From positions 1,882,313 to 1,946,312 of the forward strand of contig NZ_MDKB01000002.1 in the NCBI RefSeq assembly GCF_001715295.1: 64,000 nucleotides of DNA, read 5' to 3'. The stretch is from Streptomyces griseus (GTDB lineage Bacteria > Actinomycetota > Actinomycetes > Streptomycetales > Streptomycetaceae). The notes beneath the pieces were generated by a model. It did not search any database, was not told where the DNA came from, and worked only from the letters and a program-made list of their open reading frames with translations. A program made the translations under genes and the position numbers. Of this stretch, positions 16,283-27,764 are shown one piece after another. Each line of letters opens with the position of its first letter. The stretch's first letter is position 1.

Positions 16283-16288
16283 TATCCT
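16283..16288 (+). promoter_or_regulatory. -10 box for leaderless dcd
   Basis: TATCCT ends 7 bases before the GTG of dcd, placing the transcription start at or next to the start codon. No Shine-Dalgarno sequence precedes the GTG. Confidence 0.55.
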
Positions 16289-16294
16289 CGGGAC

Positions 16295-16870
16295 GTGCTT
16301 CTCTCAGATAAGGACCTCCGGGCCGAGATCGATGCCGGGCGGGTTCGCATTGACCCGTTCGACGCTTCGATGGTGCAGCCCTCGAGCATCGATGTGCGGC
16401 TGGACCGCTACTTCCGGGTGTTCGAGAACCACCGTTATCCGCATATCGACCCCGCCGTCGAGCAGGTGGACCTGACCCGTCAGGTGGAGCCCGAGGGCGA
16501 CGAGGCGTTCATCCTCCACCCCGGGGAGTTCGTGCTGGCGTCGACGTACGAGGTCATCTCGCTGCCCGATGATCTCGCCTCCCGGCTGGAGGGCAAGAGC
16601 TCACTGGGGCGGCTCGGGCTCGTGACGCACTCGACCGCCGGGTTCATCGACCCCGGTTTCTCCGGCCATGTGACGCTGGAGCTGTCGAATCTGGCGACGC
16701 TGCCGATAAAGCTGTGGCCGGGTATGAAGATCGGGCAGCTGTGCATGTTCCGGCTGAGTTCCCCGTCGGAGTACCCGTACGGCTCCGAGCGGTACGGATC
16801 CCGTTACCAGGGCCAGCGGGGCCCGACCGCCTCGCGTTCGTTCATGAACTTCCATCGGACGCAGGTGTGA
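16295..16870 (+). CDS. dcd: dCTP deaminase
   Basis: 191 aa, the usual length for the family. It deaminates dCTP to dUTP for thymidylate synthesis; whether this enzyme also hydrolyses dUTP cannot be told here. Visible landmarks are [12 protein letters not shown] at the N-terminus, the SSIDVRL segment, [10 protein letters not shown] (family signature around residues 100-109), the [19 protein letters not shown] active-site region with its catalytic Glu, and [12 protein letters not shown] near the C-terminus that closes over the triphosphate. It starts with GTG and appears leaderless. A phosphoribosyltransferase gene follows after 6 bases, suggesting a nucleotide-metabolism pair. Confidence 0.96.
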   Translation: MLLSDKDLRAEIDAGRVRIDPFDASMVQPSSIDVRLDRYFRVFENHRYPHIDPAVEQVDLTRQVEPEGDEAFILHPGEFVLASTYEVISLPDDLASRLEGKSSLGRLGLVTHSTAGFIDPGFSGHVTLELSNLATLPIKLWPGMKIGQLCMFRLSSPSEYPYGSERYGSRYQGQRGPTASRSFMNFHRTQV

Positions 16871-16876
16871 TGCGGT

Positions 16877-17377
16877 ATGGCTGGTGAGGCGCGGGAGAAC
16901 CTGACGTACGAGGGCTTCGGGCGGGCCGTGCGGGAGCTGGCCCAGGCGGTCGCGGACGACGGTTACGAGCCGGACGTCGTGCTCAGCATCGCGCGGGGCG
17001 GGGTCTTCGTCGCGGGTGGTCTGGCCTACGCGCTGGACTGCAAGAACATTCACCTGGTGAACGTCGAGTTCTACACCGGTGTCGGCACCACGCTGGACAT
17101 GCCCGTCATGCTGGCGCCCGTTCCGAACGCCATCGACTTCACAAGGAAGAAGGTCCTGATCGCCGACGACGTGGCGGACACCGGCAAGACGCTGAAGCTG
17201 GTCCGCGACTTCTGCATCGACCATGTCGCCGAGGTGCGCAGTGCGGTCATCTACGAGAAGCCGCAGTCGCTCGTGAAGTGCGAGTACGTGTGGAAGAAGA
17301 CCGAGCGGTGGATCAACTTCCCGTGGAGCGTCGAGAAGCCCGTCGTACGCCGTGAGGGCCAGGTCTTCGACGCGTAG
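16877..17377 (+). CDS. Phosphoribosyltransferase
   Basis: 166 aa type I PRTase. The PRPP-binding motif VLIADDVADTGKTL is at residues 93-106, and the N-terminal loop VVLSIARGGVFVAGGL binds pyrophosphate. It resembles hypoxanthine/xanthine-guanine PRTases of actinobacteria, so purine salvage is likely, but the hood region does not fix the base used. It lies 6 bases after dcd, probably in one transcript, and is closed by the strong hairpin at 17440-17486. Confidence 0.9.
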   Translation: MAGEARENLTYEGFGRAVRELAQAVADDGYEPDVVLSIARGGVFVAGGLAYALDCKNIHLVNVEFYTGVGTTLDMPVMLAPVPNAIDFTRKKVLIADDVADTGKTLKLVRDFCIDHVAEVRSAVIYEKPQSLVKCEYVWKKTERWINFPWSVEKPVVRREGQVFDA

Positions 17378-17439
17378 GCGGGCGAGAGCGCGCAGGCGGG
17401 CGAGAACCCGCACGCACACGTCGCGGGACGCACGTACGC

Positions 17440-17486
17440 GCGCATGAGGGAGGGCCCCGGTCCGGCCGGGGCCCTCCCTCATGCGC
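17440..17486. terminator. Strong bidirectional terminator
   Basis: Perfect 21-bp stem (17440-17460 with 17466-17486) and a 5-base loop between convergent genes. Confidence 0.9.
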
Positions 17487-17492
17487 GTGCGG

Positions 17493-18431
17493 TCAGATGG
17501 TGCCGAGCTTGATGATCGAGAGCAGCGCGATCAGCTGGATCGCGGAAGCGCCCAGCGCCTTCGGCCACGGCAGGTCGTGCGACTTGCTCACCATGGAGGT
17601 GAACAGCGCGCCGGCGGCCAGCCAGGTGACCCAGCCGAGAAGCTGGACGAGGGAGTTCTCGCCGCCCAGGAACAGGGCGAAGATCAGGCGGGGCGCGTCC
17701 GTGATCGACATGATCAGCATCGACAGGCCCACGGTCGGCTGCCAGGCCCCCGTGCCGCCGAGCTGGCGGGCCAGGGTGTGGGTGACGGCGCCGAGGACGA
17801 GGCCGCCGACGACGAAGCCGACGCCCGTGAAGATGACGTACGGGGCGGCCGTCGACACCTCCGCGTGGATCGCCTCGTCGCGGGCCTGGTCGAAGCCGAA
17901 GAGGGCGAGCAGCCCGTACACGAACGTGACGACGATCGCGGGGCCCCAGACGGGGTAGTCGCGCATCTGCCAGAACGTCGGCCCGGGGCGCAGCACCACA
18001 CCGCTCAGCAGCTGCTTCCAGGGCAGCCGGGGGCCGGCGGGCTGGGCGGGGGGCTGGTCGGCCTGGTAGGTGTTCCCGTCGCCGTACGGGTCCTCGCCGA
18101 TGCTGAACGCCTGGGTGTGACCCGGGGCGTTGGCGTACGGGTCCTGCTGCGGCGGCTGGTGGTAGGGGTCGCCGAAGTACTCCGGCTCGCCGTGTCCGCC
18201 GCCCTGTCCGCCGCCGCCGTGCCCGCCTCCGCCCGGGTGCCCGCCGCCCCCGTGCCCGCCGCCGTACGGGGTGCCCTGGGGGCCGCCGTGCGGTGCGCCG
18301 CCGCCCGAGGGGGGCCACGACTGGCGGCCGTACGGCGGCGGTGATGCCTGCGTGCCGTACGGCTGTTGCTGCTGCGGGTGTTGTTGCGGTGTGCGGTTGT
18401 CCCGGCCGCGTCCGATCCTGAATCCAGCCAC
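17493..18431 (-). CDS. Yip1-family membrane protein with Gly/Pro/Gln-rich N-terminus
   Basis: 312 aa with the GTG at 18431 as start (AGFRIGRGRDNRTP follows); the frame is open further upstream without a ribosome binding site. Residues 1-140 are low complexity (Q, P, G, H, with GGGHGGGG-type runs) and cytoplasmic. About residues 150-310 contain five hydrophobic segments (IVVTFVYGLLALFGF, VIFTGVGFVVGGLVLGAV and others) typical of Yip1 domains. The function in Streptomyces is unknown; a membrane-organisation role is only a family guess. Confidence 0.75.
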   Translation of the reverse strand: MAGFRIGRGRDNRTPQQHPQQQQPYGTQASPPPYGRQSWPPSGGGAPHGGPQGTPYGGGHGGGGHPGGGGHGGGGQGGGHGEPEYFGDPYHQPPQQDPYANAPGHTQAFSIGEDPYGDGNTYQADQPPAQPAGPRLPWKQLLSGVVLRPGPTFWQMRDYPVWGPAIVVTFVYGLLALFGFDQARDEAIHAEVSTAAPYVIFTGVGFVVGGLVLGAVTHTLARQLGGTGAWQPTVGLSMLIMSITDAPRLIFALFLGGENSLVQLLGWVTWLAAGALFTSMVSKSHDLPWPKALGASAIQLIALLSIIKLGTI

Positions 18432-18596
18432 GTGTCGAACGTACCTGGTCCGCGCGGGTGGGGGGTGGGGGCCGGGGGAACAGGGCGGCCATTGCGGCCT
18501 AGCTGTGACATCCCCTAGGGGGACCCTGGGGGGTCCGCCCACCCCCGGCGGTGGTCCTGACCCCCGGCCGCCGGGCCCGTTCCGCGTCGTACACGC

Positions 18597-18639
18597 GGAA
18601 GCGGCCGGTCCTGCCCCCGAGGCAGGTCCGGCCGCTTCC
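18597..18639. terminator. Terminator of the Fe-S reductase gene
   Basis: GGAAGCGGCCGG-T-CCTGCC, 5-base loop, GGCAGG-T-CCGGCCGCTTCC: 18 paired bases with one T-T mismatch, 16 bases past the minus-strand stop at 18655. Confidence 0.85.
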
Positions 18640-18654
18640 GTGCGGGTGGGAGGA

Positions 18655-20937
18655 CTACTTGACGGGCTCGGGCTCCGGCACGTCCGCCGCCTCTGCCTCG
18701 CCCGAGGGGTCGGCGGGTGTCTTCACCGACTCCAGCAGCAGCTGGGAGACGTCGACGACCTGGACCGACTCCTTCGCCTGGCCGTCGTTCTTCTTGCCGT
18801 TGACCGAGTCGGTCAGCATGACGAGGCAGAACGGGCAGGCCGTGGAGACGATGTCGGGGTTGAGGGAGAGGGCTTCGTCGACGCGCTCGTTGTTGATGCG
18901 CTTGCCGATCCGCTCCTCCATCCACATCCGCGCGCCGCCGGCGCCGCAGCAGAAGCCGCGCTCCTTGTGGCGGTGCATCTCCTCGTTCCGCAGACCCGGC
19001 ACCTTCGCGATGATCTCGCGCGGGGGCGTGTAGATCTTGTTGTGGCGGCCCAGGTAGCAGGGGTCGTGGTAGGTGATCAGACCCTCGACCGGTGTCACCG
19101 GGACCAGCTTGCCCTCGTCCACCAGGTGCTGGAGGAGCTGGGTGTGGTGGATGACCTCGTACTCGCCGCCGAGCTGCGGGTACTCGTTGGCGATCGTGTT
19201 GAAGCAGTGCGGGCAGGTGGCGACGATCTTCTTCGTCGACTTCGCCTTCTTCGTCGAGTCGTCCACGCGGCCGTCCTCGTCGAGGGACTCACCGAACGCC
19301 ATGTTCAGCATCGCGACGTTCTCCTGGCCGAGCTGCTGGAACAGCGGCTCATTGCCCAGCCGACGGGCGGAGTCACCGGTGCACTTCTCGTCGCCGCCCA
19401 TGATCGCGAACTTGACGCCCGCGATGTGCAGAAGCTCCGCGAAGGCCTTCGTCGTCTTCTTGGCCCGGTCCTCCAGGGCGCCCGCGCAGCCGACCCAGTA
19501 CAGGTAGTCGACCTCGCCGAGGTCCTCGACGTCCTTGCCGACGATCGGGACCTCGAAGTCGACCTCCTTGGTCCACTCCACGCGCTGCTTCTTCGCGAGA
19601 CCCCAGGGGTTGCCCTTCTTCTCCAGGTTCTTGAGCATCGTGCCCGCCTCGGACGGGAACGCGGACTCGATCATCACCTGGTAGCGGCGCATGTCGACGA
19701 TGTGGTCGATGTGCTCGATGTCGACCGGGCACTGCTCCACACACGCACCGCAGGTGGTGCAGGACCACAGCACGTCAGGGTCGATGACCCCGTTCTCCTC
19801 GAGCGTGCCGACGAGGGGGCGCTCGGCCTCGGCCAGGGCGGCCGCGGGGACGCCCGCGAGCTGCTCGGCCGTGGCCTTCTCGTTGCCCTCCATGTCCTTG
19901 CCGCCGCCGGCCAGCAGGTACGGGGCCTTGGCGTGCGCGTGGTCGCGCAGGGACATGATCAGGAGCTTCGGCGAGAGGGGCTTGCCGGTGTTCCAGGCGG
20001 GGCACTGCGACTGGCAGCGGCCGCACTCGGTGCACGTGGAGAAGTCGAGGATGCCCTTCCAGGAGAACTGCTCGACCTGGGAGACGCCGAAGGTGTCGTC
20101 CTCGCCGGGGTCCTCCCAGTCGATCTCCTTGCCGCCCGAGGTCATCGGCTGGAGCGCGCCGAGCGCGACCGCGCCGTCGGCGTTCCGCTTGAACCAGATG
20201 TTCGGGAATCCGAGGAAGCGGTGCCAGGCGACACCCATGTTGGTGTTGAGCGAGACCGTGATCATCCAGATCAGCGAGACGCCGATCTTGATCATGGCGG
20301 TGAAGTAGATGAGGTTCTGCAGCGTCCCGAGCGCGAGGCCCTTGAAGGCGAGCACCAGGGGGTACGAGACGAAGTACGCGGCCTCGTAGCCCTCGACGTG
20401 GTGGATCGCGCCCTCGAGGCCGCGCAGGGTCAGGATGGCCAGGCCGATGGCCAGGATGACGTACTCGACGAAGTACGCCTGCCAGGCCTTGGAACCGGCG
20501 AAGCGGGACTTGCGCCCGGCGCGGGAGGGCAGGTTCAGCAGCCGGATGGCCATCAGCGTGACGATGCCGAGCACCGTCATGATGCCGATGAACTCGATGT
20601 ACAGCTCGAACGGCAGCCAGCCGCCGACGATCGGGAGGACCCAGTCGGCCTGGAAGAGCTGTCCGTACGCCTGGAGCAGCGTCGGCGGCAGGGTCAGGAA
20701 GCCGATCGCGACGAACCAGTGTGCGAAGCCGACGATGCCCCATCGGTTCATCCGGGTGTGGCCGAGGAACTCCTTGACCAGGGTGATCGTGCGCTGCTTG
20801 GGGTCGTCGGTGCGGCTGCCTGCCGGGACCGGCTGTCCGAGGCGGACGAACCGGTAGATCTGCGCGACGGCTCGGGCGATGAGCGCAACGCCGACGACAG
20901 TCAGCACCAGCGACACGATGATCGCGGCGAGTTGCAT
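18655..20937 (-). CDS. Membrane-bound heterodisulfide-reductase-like Fe-S protein
   Basis: 760 aa. Six or so N-terminal membrane segments (residues 1-230, including IIVSLVLTVVGVALIA and IEFIGIMTVLGIVTLMAI) form a NarI/DsrM-like b-type domain. Then come two 4Fe-4S ferredoxin clusters (CTECGRCQSQCPA and CTTCGACVEQCPV) and two CCG domains (YWVGCAG ... CPHC and HDPCYLGRHN ... CCGAGGARMWME). The architecture matches FadF/HdrD-type oxidoreductases that pass electrons between a soluble donor and the membrane quinone pool. It is monocistronic with its own terminator. The acidic C-terminal tail is not conserved in the family. Confidence 0.9.
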   Translation of the reverse strand: MQLAAIIVSLVLTVVGVALIARAVAQIYRFVRLGQPVPAGSRTDDPKQRTITLVKEFLGHTRMNRWGIVGFAHWFVAIGFLTLPPTLLQAYGQLFQADWVLPIVGGWLPFELYIEFIGIMTVLGIVTLMAIRLLNLPSRAGRKSRFAGSKAWQAYFVEYVILAIGLAILTLRGLEGAIHHVEGYEAAYFVSYPLVLAFKGLALGTLQNLIYFTAMIKIGVSLIWMITVSLNTNMGVAWHRFLGFPNIWFKRNADGAVALGALQPMTSGGKEIDWEDPGEDDTFGVSQVEQFSWKGILDFSTCTECGRCQSQCPAWNTGKPLSPKLLIMSLRDHAHAKAPYLLAGGGKDMEGNEKATAEQLAGVPAAALAEAERPLVGTLEENGVIDPDVLWSCTTCGACVEQCPVDIEHIDHIVDMRRYQVMIESAFPSEAGTMLKNLEKKGNPWGLAKKQRVEWTKEVDFEVPIVGKDVEDLGEVDYLYWVGCAGALEDRAKKTTKAFAELLHIAGVKFAIMGGDEKCTGDSARRLGNEPLFQQLGQENVAMLNMAFGESLDEDGRVDDSTKKAKSTKKIVATCPHCFNTIANEYPQLGGEYEVIHHTQLLQHLVDEGKLVPVTPVEGLITYHDPCYLGRHNKIYTPPREIIAKVPGLRNEEMHRHKERGFCCGAGGARMWMEERIGKRINNERVDEALSLNPDIVSTACPFCLVMLTDSVNGKKNDGQAKESVQVVDVSQLLLESVKTPADPSGEAEAADVPEPEPVK

Positions 20938-21027
20938 GTGGGGCTCCTCGGGCCTGCGAGGGTGGGATCCAGCGGGACAAGCGATTACTAAGCAGTAACT
21001 TAATCAGTCTGTGCTGACACTATCCAC

Positions 21028-21699
21028 TTATTCCGCCACGCTGTAGTTGGGCAGGCGGTGATCTGTGTCGCTCAGGCGGTCCTTTCCCTGCCGGGTCAGG
21101 GCGCGGAACTCCGTGCGCAGGTGGATCCGCACGGACCGCGCCATGATCGCCAGGTCCGGCCAGGTTCCATGATGCTCCGCGTAGTGCGCGTCGAGCAGGG
21201 CGGGTTCGTCCCAGGGCATACCGGAGCGCGCCTGGACCTGTGCCAGCCCGGTCAGGCCGGGTCTCAGCTCCCGGCGCCACCGGCCGGCCGCCGCCTCGAG
21301 AAGGGCCGGATCGTCCGGGGCCAGGGGCGGCGGGCCGACCAGCGAGAGCTGTCCGCGTACGACGTGGACGAGCCGTGACAGCAGGTCCAGACGGAATCTG
21401 CGGGTGCGCAGCGAACACAGCTCGAAGGGGTGGCCGCCGAGGCCGGTCCGGATCTCGCGCCGCAGGACGCCCCCGGGGTCGCGGGGGTGCCGTACGGCGA
21501 GGGCGAGGGCGGCGAGGGCGAGCGCCGGGGCGGCGAGGGCCAGGAGTGCCGAGCCGAGTACGAGGTCGAGGGACCGCTTGACGGTCACCGCCTCCAGGAT
21601 CTCGGCGGCCCGGCCGAGAGTGCGGCCGGCCGCCCGGACGGCCGCCTGTGCGGCGGGATGCCGTCTCCTTCGTGGCGCAGTCTGTTTTGCGTTCCGCAT
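21028..21699 (-). CDS. Bacterial sugar transferase family protein
   Basis: 223 aa. A hydrophobic segment (SLDLVLGSALLALAAPALAL, from residue 43) follows VKR, as in WcaJ/CpsE-type phosphoglycosyl transferases. The cytoplasmic part retains RTGLGGHPFELCSLRTRRF, RGQLSLVGPPPL (normally SLVGPRP) and RPGLTGLAQVQARSG. Members transfer a sugar-1-phosphate to undecaprenyl phosphate to start exopolysaccharide synthesis. The Arg of GPRP is replaced by Pro, and the protein is a short single-TM version. It is not flanked by glycan genes. Confidence 0.8.
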   Translation of the reverse strand: MRNAKQTAPRRRRHPAAQAAVRAAGRTLGRAAEILEAVTVKRSLDLVLGSALLALAAPALALAALALAVRHPRDPGGVLRREIRTGLGGHPFELCSLRTRRFRLDLLSRLVHVVRGQLSLVGPPPLAPDDPALLEAAAGRWRRELRPGLTGLAQVQARSGMPWDEPALLDAHYAEHHGTWPDLAIMARSVRIHLRTEFRALTRQGKDRLSDTDHRLPNYSVAE

Positions 21700-21910
21700 G
21701 GGTGCCTGCCCGGGATCGGTGACGTGCCGTTATGACCGTCTCGCTGCATTTTGTGACAGAACGATCCCATGGTGCGAAGGTGGGTGGGGGGTGCGGGGCG
21801 CGCGGTGCGGCCGGTGTCGCGGCCGGAGGTCCGTCCCCGTCGCCGCCAGGCCTGCACCGTCGGGCCGTAAACCCGGAAAATGCCTGCTCATGGCGGGTGC
21901 GAGCACATAA

Positions 21911-21931
21911 GTTGAGCGTAAGTGGCTCAGG
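21911..21931. promoter_or_regulatory. Imperfect HAIR operator (dnaK promoter)
   Basis: TTGAGC, 7 bases, GCTCAG: an imperfect copy of the HspR site CTTGAGT-N7-ACTCAAG, about 50 bases upstream of the perfect site. Several HAIR copies are known at Streptomyces dnaK promoters. Confidence 0.65.
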
Positions 21932-21962
21932 TCCTTTGACTCCGGGCCGGGTGTCGTGCATC

Positions 21963-21983
21963 CTTGAGTCAGATCCACTCAAG
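21963..21983. promoter_or_regulatory. Perfect HAIR operator for HspR
   Basis: CTTGAGT at 21963-21969, 7-base spacer, ACTCAAG at 21977-21983, 22 bases before the dnaK ATG and overlapping the probable transcription start. A candidate -35 TTGACT lies at 21936-21941. This is the exact HspR-associated inverted repeat, so HspR, encoded by the last gene of the operon, represses it. Confidence 0.95.
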
Positions 21984-21986
21984 TAG

Positions 21987-24505
<2,519 letters not shown>

Positions 24506-24598
24506 CATCACGTCCGACCACTGCGGTGCACACCGACGGGGCGTGCGGCCGGCCGACTGGCCGGCCGCACGGCCGATCGTCCGGAAGGAGGGACGTCG

Positions 24599-25786
24599 AT
24601 GAGCACGAAGGACTTCGTCGAGAAGGACTACTACAAGGTTCTCGGCGTCCCCAAGGACGCCACCGACGCCGAGGTCAAGAAGGCGTACCGGAAGCTCGCC
24701 CGCGAGTTCCACCCGGACGCCAACAAGGGCGACTCCAAGGCCGAGGAGCGCTTCAAGGAGATCTCCGAGGCGAACGACGTCCTCGGTGACCCCAAGAGGC
24801 GCAAGGAGTACGACGAGGCGCGCGCCCTCTTCGGCAACGGGGGCTTCCGGGCGGGTCCCGGTGGTGCGGGCGGCAACTTCAACTTCGACCTGGGCGACCT
24901 CTTCGGGGGAGCGCCCGGGGGTGGCGGTCAGGGCGGCGGCGCCGGTGGCTTCGGCGGCGGTGGTCTGGGTGACGTCTTCGGCGGACTCTTCAACCGGGGC
25001 GGTGCGGGCACCCGTGTCCAGCCCCGCCGCGGCCAGGACATCGAGTCCGAGGTGACGCTCAGCTTCACGGAGGCCGTCGACGGGGCCACGGTCCCGCTCC
25101 GGATGTCCAGCCAGGCCCCCTGCAAGGCCTGCTCGGGCACCGGTGACAAGAACGGCACACCGAGGGTCTGCCCGACCTGTGTCGGCACCGGGCAGGTGTC
25201 GCGCGGGACCGGCGGCGGATTCTCGCTCACGGACCCCTGCGTGGACTGCAAGGGCCGCGGGCTCATCGCCCAGGATCCCTGTGACGTCTGCAAGGGCAGC
25301 GGCCGGGCGAAGTCGGCGCGCACCATGCAGGTGCGGATCCCGGCGGGCGTCCTGGACGGGCAGCGGATCAGGCTGCGCGGCAAGGGCAGCCCCGGCGAGC
25401 GTGGCGGCCCGGCGGGTGACCTCTACGTCGTCGTCCACGTCGACGCCCACCCGGTCTTCGGCCGCAGGGGCGACAACCTCACGGTCACCGTGCCCGTCAC
25501 CTTCGCGGAGGCGGCGCTCGGCGGTGAGGTGAAGGTCCCCACGCTCGGCGGACCGCCCGTCACCCTGAAACTCCCGCCCGGCACGCCGAACGGGCGTACG
25601 ATGCGGGCCCGCGGCAAGGGTGCCGTGCGCAAGGACGGAACCAGGGGCGACCTGCTGGTCACCGTCGAGGTCGCCGTGCCCGGCGATCTCGGCGCGGAGG
25701 CTCAGGAGGCCCTGGAGGCCTACCGGAAGGCGACCGCGGGGGAGGACCCGCGGGCGGAGCTGTTCCAGGCTGCGAAGGGAGCTTGA
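24599..25786 (+). CDS. dnaJ: Chaperone DnaJ
   Basis: 395 aa. The J-domain (residues 8-75) has the YRKLAREFHPDANKGD helix pair with HPD. A Gly/Phe-rich region (about 80-140) follows, then four zinc-finger repeats CKACSGTG, CPTCVGTG, CVDCKGRG and CDVCKGSG, then the C-terminal substrate-binding barrels. It delivers clients to DnaK and stimulates its ATPase. GGAAGGAGGG lies before the ATG. It is 93 bases after grpE in the HspR-controlled operon. Confidence 0.98.
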   Translation: MSTKDFVEKDYYKVLGVPKDATDAEVKKAYRKLAREFHPDANKGDSKAEERFKEISEANDVLGDPKRRKEYDEARALFGNGGFRAGPGGAGGNFNFDLGDLFGGAPGGGGQGGGAGGFGGGGLGDVFGGLFNRGGAGTRVQPRRGQDIESEVTLSFTEAVDGATVPLRMSSQAPCKACSGTGDKNGTPRVCPTCVGTGQVSRGTGGGFSLTDPCVDCKGRGLIAQDPCDVCKGSGRAKSARTMQVRIPAGVLDGQRIRLRGKGSPGERGGPAGDLYVVVHVDAHPVFGRRGDNLTVTVPVTFAEAALGGEVKVPTLGGPPVTLKLPPGTPNGRTMRARGKGAVRKDGTRGDLLVTVEVAVPGDLGAEAQEALEAYRKATAGEDPRAELFQAAKGA

Positions 25787-25787
25787 G

Positions 25788-26234
25788 ATGGACGGCCGTC
25801 GACGTAATCCGTACCAGCTGACGGACGAATCACCTGTCTACGTGATCTCGATCGCGGCCCAGCTCTCGGGCCTGCATCCGCAGACGCTGCGGCAGTACGA
25901 CCGTCTCGGCCTGGTCTCGCCCGACCGTACGGCGGGACGCGGCCGGCGCTACTCCGCGCGGGACATCGAACTGCTGCGTACGGTGCAGCAGTTGTCGCAG
26001 GACGAGGGCATCAACCTCGCGGGTATCAAGCGCATCATCGAGCTGGAGAACCAGGTCGCCGCGCTCCAGCAGCGCGTCGCCGAGCTCTCGGCGGCCGTGG
26101 ACGGCGCGGCCGTGGCCATGCAGCAGCGCGAGGCCCAGGTGCACGCCTCCTACCGGCGCGACCTCGTTCCGTACCAGGACGTGCAGCAGGCCGGTGCGCT
26201 GGTGGTCTGGCGGCCCAAGAGGCCGAAGGACTGA
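25788..26234 (+). CDS. hspR: Heat-shock repressor HspR
   Basis: 148 aa MerR-type protein from the ATG at 25788, one base after the dnaJ stop. The winged-helix (YVISIAAQLSGLHPQTLRQY ... GRGRRYSARDIELLRTVQQL) is followed by a coiled coil (IIELENQVAALQQRVAELSA). HspR binds HAIR sites (found here at dnaK and clpB) with DnaK as co-repressor. The C-terminal VVWRPKRPKD tail is typical of Streptomyces HspR. It is the last gene of the operon, giving negative autoregulation. Confidence 0.98.
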   Translation: MDGRRRNPYQLTDESPVYVISIAAQLSGLHPQTLRQYDRLGLVSPDRTAGRGRRYSARDIELLRTVQQLSQDEGINLAGIKRIIELENQVAALQQRVAELSAAVDGAAVAMQQREAQVHASYRRDLVPYQDVQQAGALVVWRPKRPKD

Positions 26235-26245
26235 GACAGCCGTAC

Positions 26246-26285
26246 AGGGCCCGCTCCCGGGGTTTCACGCCCGGGGGCGGGCCCT
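26246..26285. terminator. Terminator of the dnaK operon
   Basis: AGGGCCCGC-T-CCCGGG, 8-base loop, CCCGGG-G-GCGGGCCCT: 16 paired bases (one G-U), 11 bases after the hspR stop. Confidence 0.85.
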
Positions 26286-26397
26286 TGCGCGTGTGGGGCC
26301 CACGGGTGCGGCAGCGCGCCCCGTACGGCCCGGAGGACGGCCTCCGGGCCGTACGGGGCGCCCTGGGCCCCGGAGGCCTCGGGTCGGAGCCGTCGGA

Positions 26398-27381
26398 TCA
26401 GGAGTCCTGGTCCAGGATCCCCGAGCGGGCGATCAGATAGCCGAGCTGGGCGCGGCTCGTGCTGCCCAGGGTGGCCGACAGCTTGGCCACGTGGGCCCGG
26501 CAGGTGCGGACGTTCATGCCGAGGCGACGTGCGATGGAGTCGTCCACGTGCCCCTCGACGAGGAGCTGGGCGATGGAGCGCTGAACACCGCTGATTCCCG
26601 CGGGAGTCGGCTCGTACTTGATCTCTTCGAGCAGGGGGGCCGCCCTGGTCCACAGCTGCTCGAAGACCTTGGCGAGGTACTCGACCAGCCCGGGGTGGCG
26701 TAGCTCCAGGGCGACCATGCGGTCGTCCTGGGCGGGTATGAAGGCGACGCTGCGGTCGAAGACGATCAGGCGTTCGATGAGTTCTTCGAGGGTGCGTATC
26801 TCCACGTGGTCGCCGGCCATGCGCTCGGCGTAGGCGAGCGTGCTCTGGCTGTGGCGCGCGGTGTGCTGGTAGAGGGTGCGTATCCGCACGCCGCGGTGCA
26901 CGACCGACAGTCCGCGTTCGAGGGACTTGCTGAGGCTGTCCTCGGGCCTCCCGCCGCCCGGCTGGACCGTGAGGACCTCGGAGCGGCATTCGGCGGTCGC
27001 CAGGTCCAGGGACGCGTTGATCCGGTTGACGCCCTCGAGCACGGTGATGGCGTGCGTGGTGGACGGACCCTGGGCGCTGATGTCCATGAACGGCTCGAAA
27101 CACTCGGCCAGCGCCAGGGAGTGCCGCCGCCGTTCCTGGATCTCGCGCTCGATGGGATGCATGTGCTGGGCCAGCACGGCCGACGGGGCGACCGGGCGCA
27201 GCCAGTCCGTGGCGTCCGGATCGGGATGCAGGAGGGCGAACTCGATCAGGCAGGGGGCGGGTTCGACCTCGGCGCGGGCGATCCGCCCGGTACGCAACGC
27301 GATGGCGTAAAGGCGAGCTCCGTCTTCACACAGATCGGCGATCCCATGAGGATGTACCGGTTTTGCGGTACTTGCGCTCAT
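26398..27381 (-). CDS. LuxR-type regulator, TrmB-like N-terminal domain
   Basis: 327 aa, ATG at 27381 after GGTGGAG. The C-terminal HTH (SIAQLLVEGHVDDSIARRLG ... VRTCRAHVAKLSATLGSTSR) is LuxR/NarL-like. The N-terminal 250 residues contain a segment resembling the TrmB/phospholipase-D-like ligand domain (RRHSLALAECFEPFMDISAQ, LEELIERLIVFDRSVAFIPA). It is divergent from the DIGW-repeat peptide gene with 110 bases between them, so it probably controls that gene. No phospho-receiver domain is present, so a ligand or a peptide may be the signal. Two relatives occur at 57820 and 58661. Confidence 0.8.
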   Translation of the reverse strand: MSASTAKPVHPHGIADLCEDGARLYAIALRTGRIARAEVEPAPCLIEFALLHPDPDATDWLRPVAPSAVLAQHMHPIEREIQERRRHSLALAECFEPFMDISAQGPSTTHAITVLEGVNRINASLDLATAECRSEVLTVQPGGGRPEDSLSKSLERGLSVVHRGVRIRTLYQHTARHSQSTLAYAERMAGDHVEIRTLEELIERLIVFDRSVAFIPAQDDRMVALELRHPGLVEYLAKVFEQLWTRAAPLLEEIKYEPTPAGISGVQRSIAQLLVEGHVDDSIARRLGMNVRTCRAHVAKLSATLGSTSRAQLGYLIARSGILDQDS

Positions 27382-27397
27382 ATCTCCACCCCCCAGC

Positions 27398-27415
27398 TTC
27401 CTGCTCTTACAGGAA
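27398..27415. promoter_or_regulatory. Inverted repeat in the divergent promoter region
   Basis: TTCCTG, 6 bases, CAGGAA, between the LuxR-type regulator and the DIGW peptide gene. It is a candidate operator for the regulator. Confidence 0.35.
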
Positions 27416-27491
27416 CATGATGCATCGACTCGGTGGTGTTCGAGTGCCCAGGTGAGACATCGTCTTCAGTGCGGGGGAGAAGAATCCACAA

Positions 27492-27764
27492 GTGAGGACG
27501 AAGCCGACTATGTACAAGCGAATGCTTCGCTCGGCGCTTGCCGCCTCGTTCGTCGCGGCCATGGGTTTCGGGCTGTCGAGCGCGGGCGACATCGGCTGGA
27601 GCAGCGAGGCGACTGCTGCGCCGGGTGACATCGGCTGGAACGTGCAGGCAGCCACGCCGAAGGACATCGGCTGGATCGCTCCCCAGGGCGACCGGGGGGA
27701 CATCGGCTGGTCCGCCCAGGGCGACATCGGCTGGAACGCTGCTCCGGCCCGCACAGTCGCATGA
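27492..27764 (+). CDS. Secreted peptide with five DIGW repeats
   Basis: 90 aa from a GTG at 27492 (GGGGGAGAAG upstream); an ATG at 27510 is an alternative. Basic residues and a hydrophobic core (ALAASFVAAMGFGL) ending near SSA-31 look like a signal peptide. The mature part holds DIGW at residues 33-36, 46-49, 58-61, 70-73 and 78-81, usually as GDIGW, joined by 4-9-residue linkers rich in A, P, Q and S. There are no cysteines. I recognise no family. Options are a multi-copy peptide precursor cut at the linkers, a modified RiPP, or a repeat-bearing surface protein. The next gene starts in its stop codon (ATGA). Confidence 0.75.
   Translation: MRTKPTMYKRMLRSALAASFVAAMGFGLSSAGDIGWSSEATAAPGDIGWNVQAATPKDIGWIAPQGDRGDIGWSAQGDIGWNAAPARTVA

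Noticed and set aside
18271..20991. 906-codon open frame on the plus strand
   Set aside because: Antisense to the intact heterodisulfide-reductase-like gene, with no motifs of its own.
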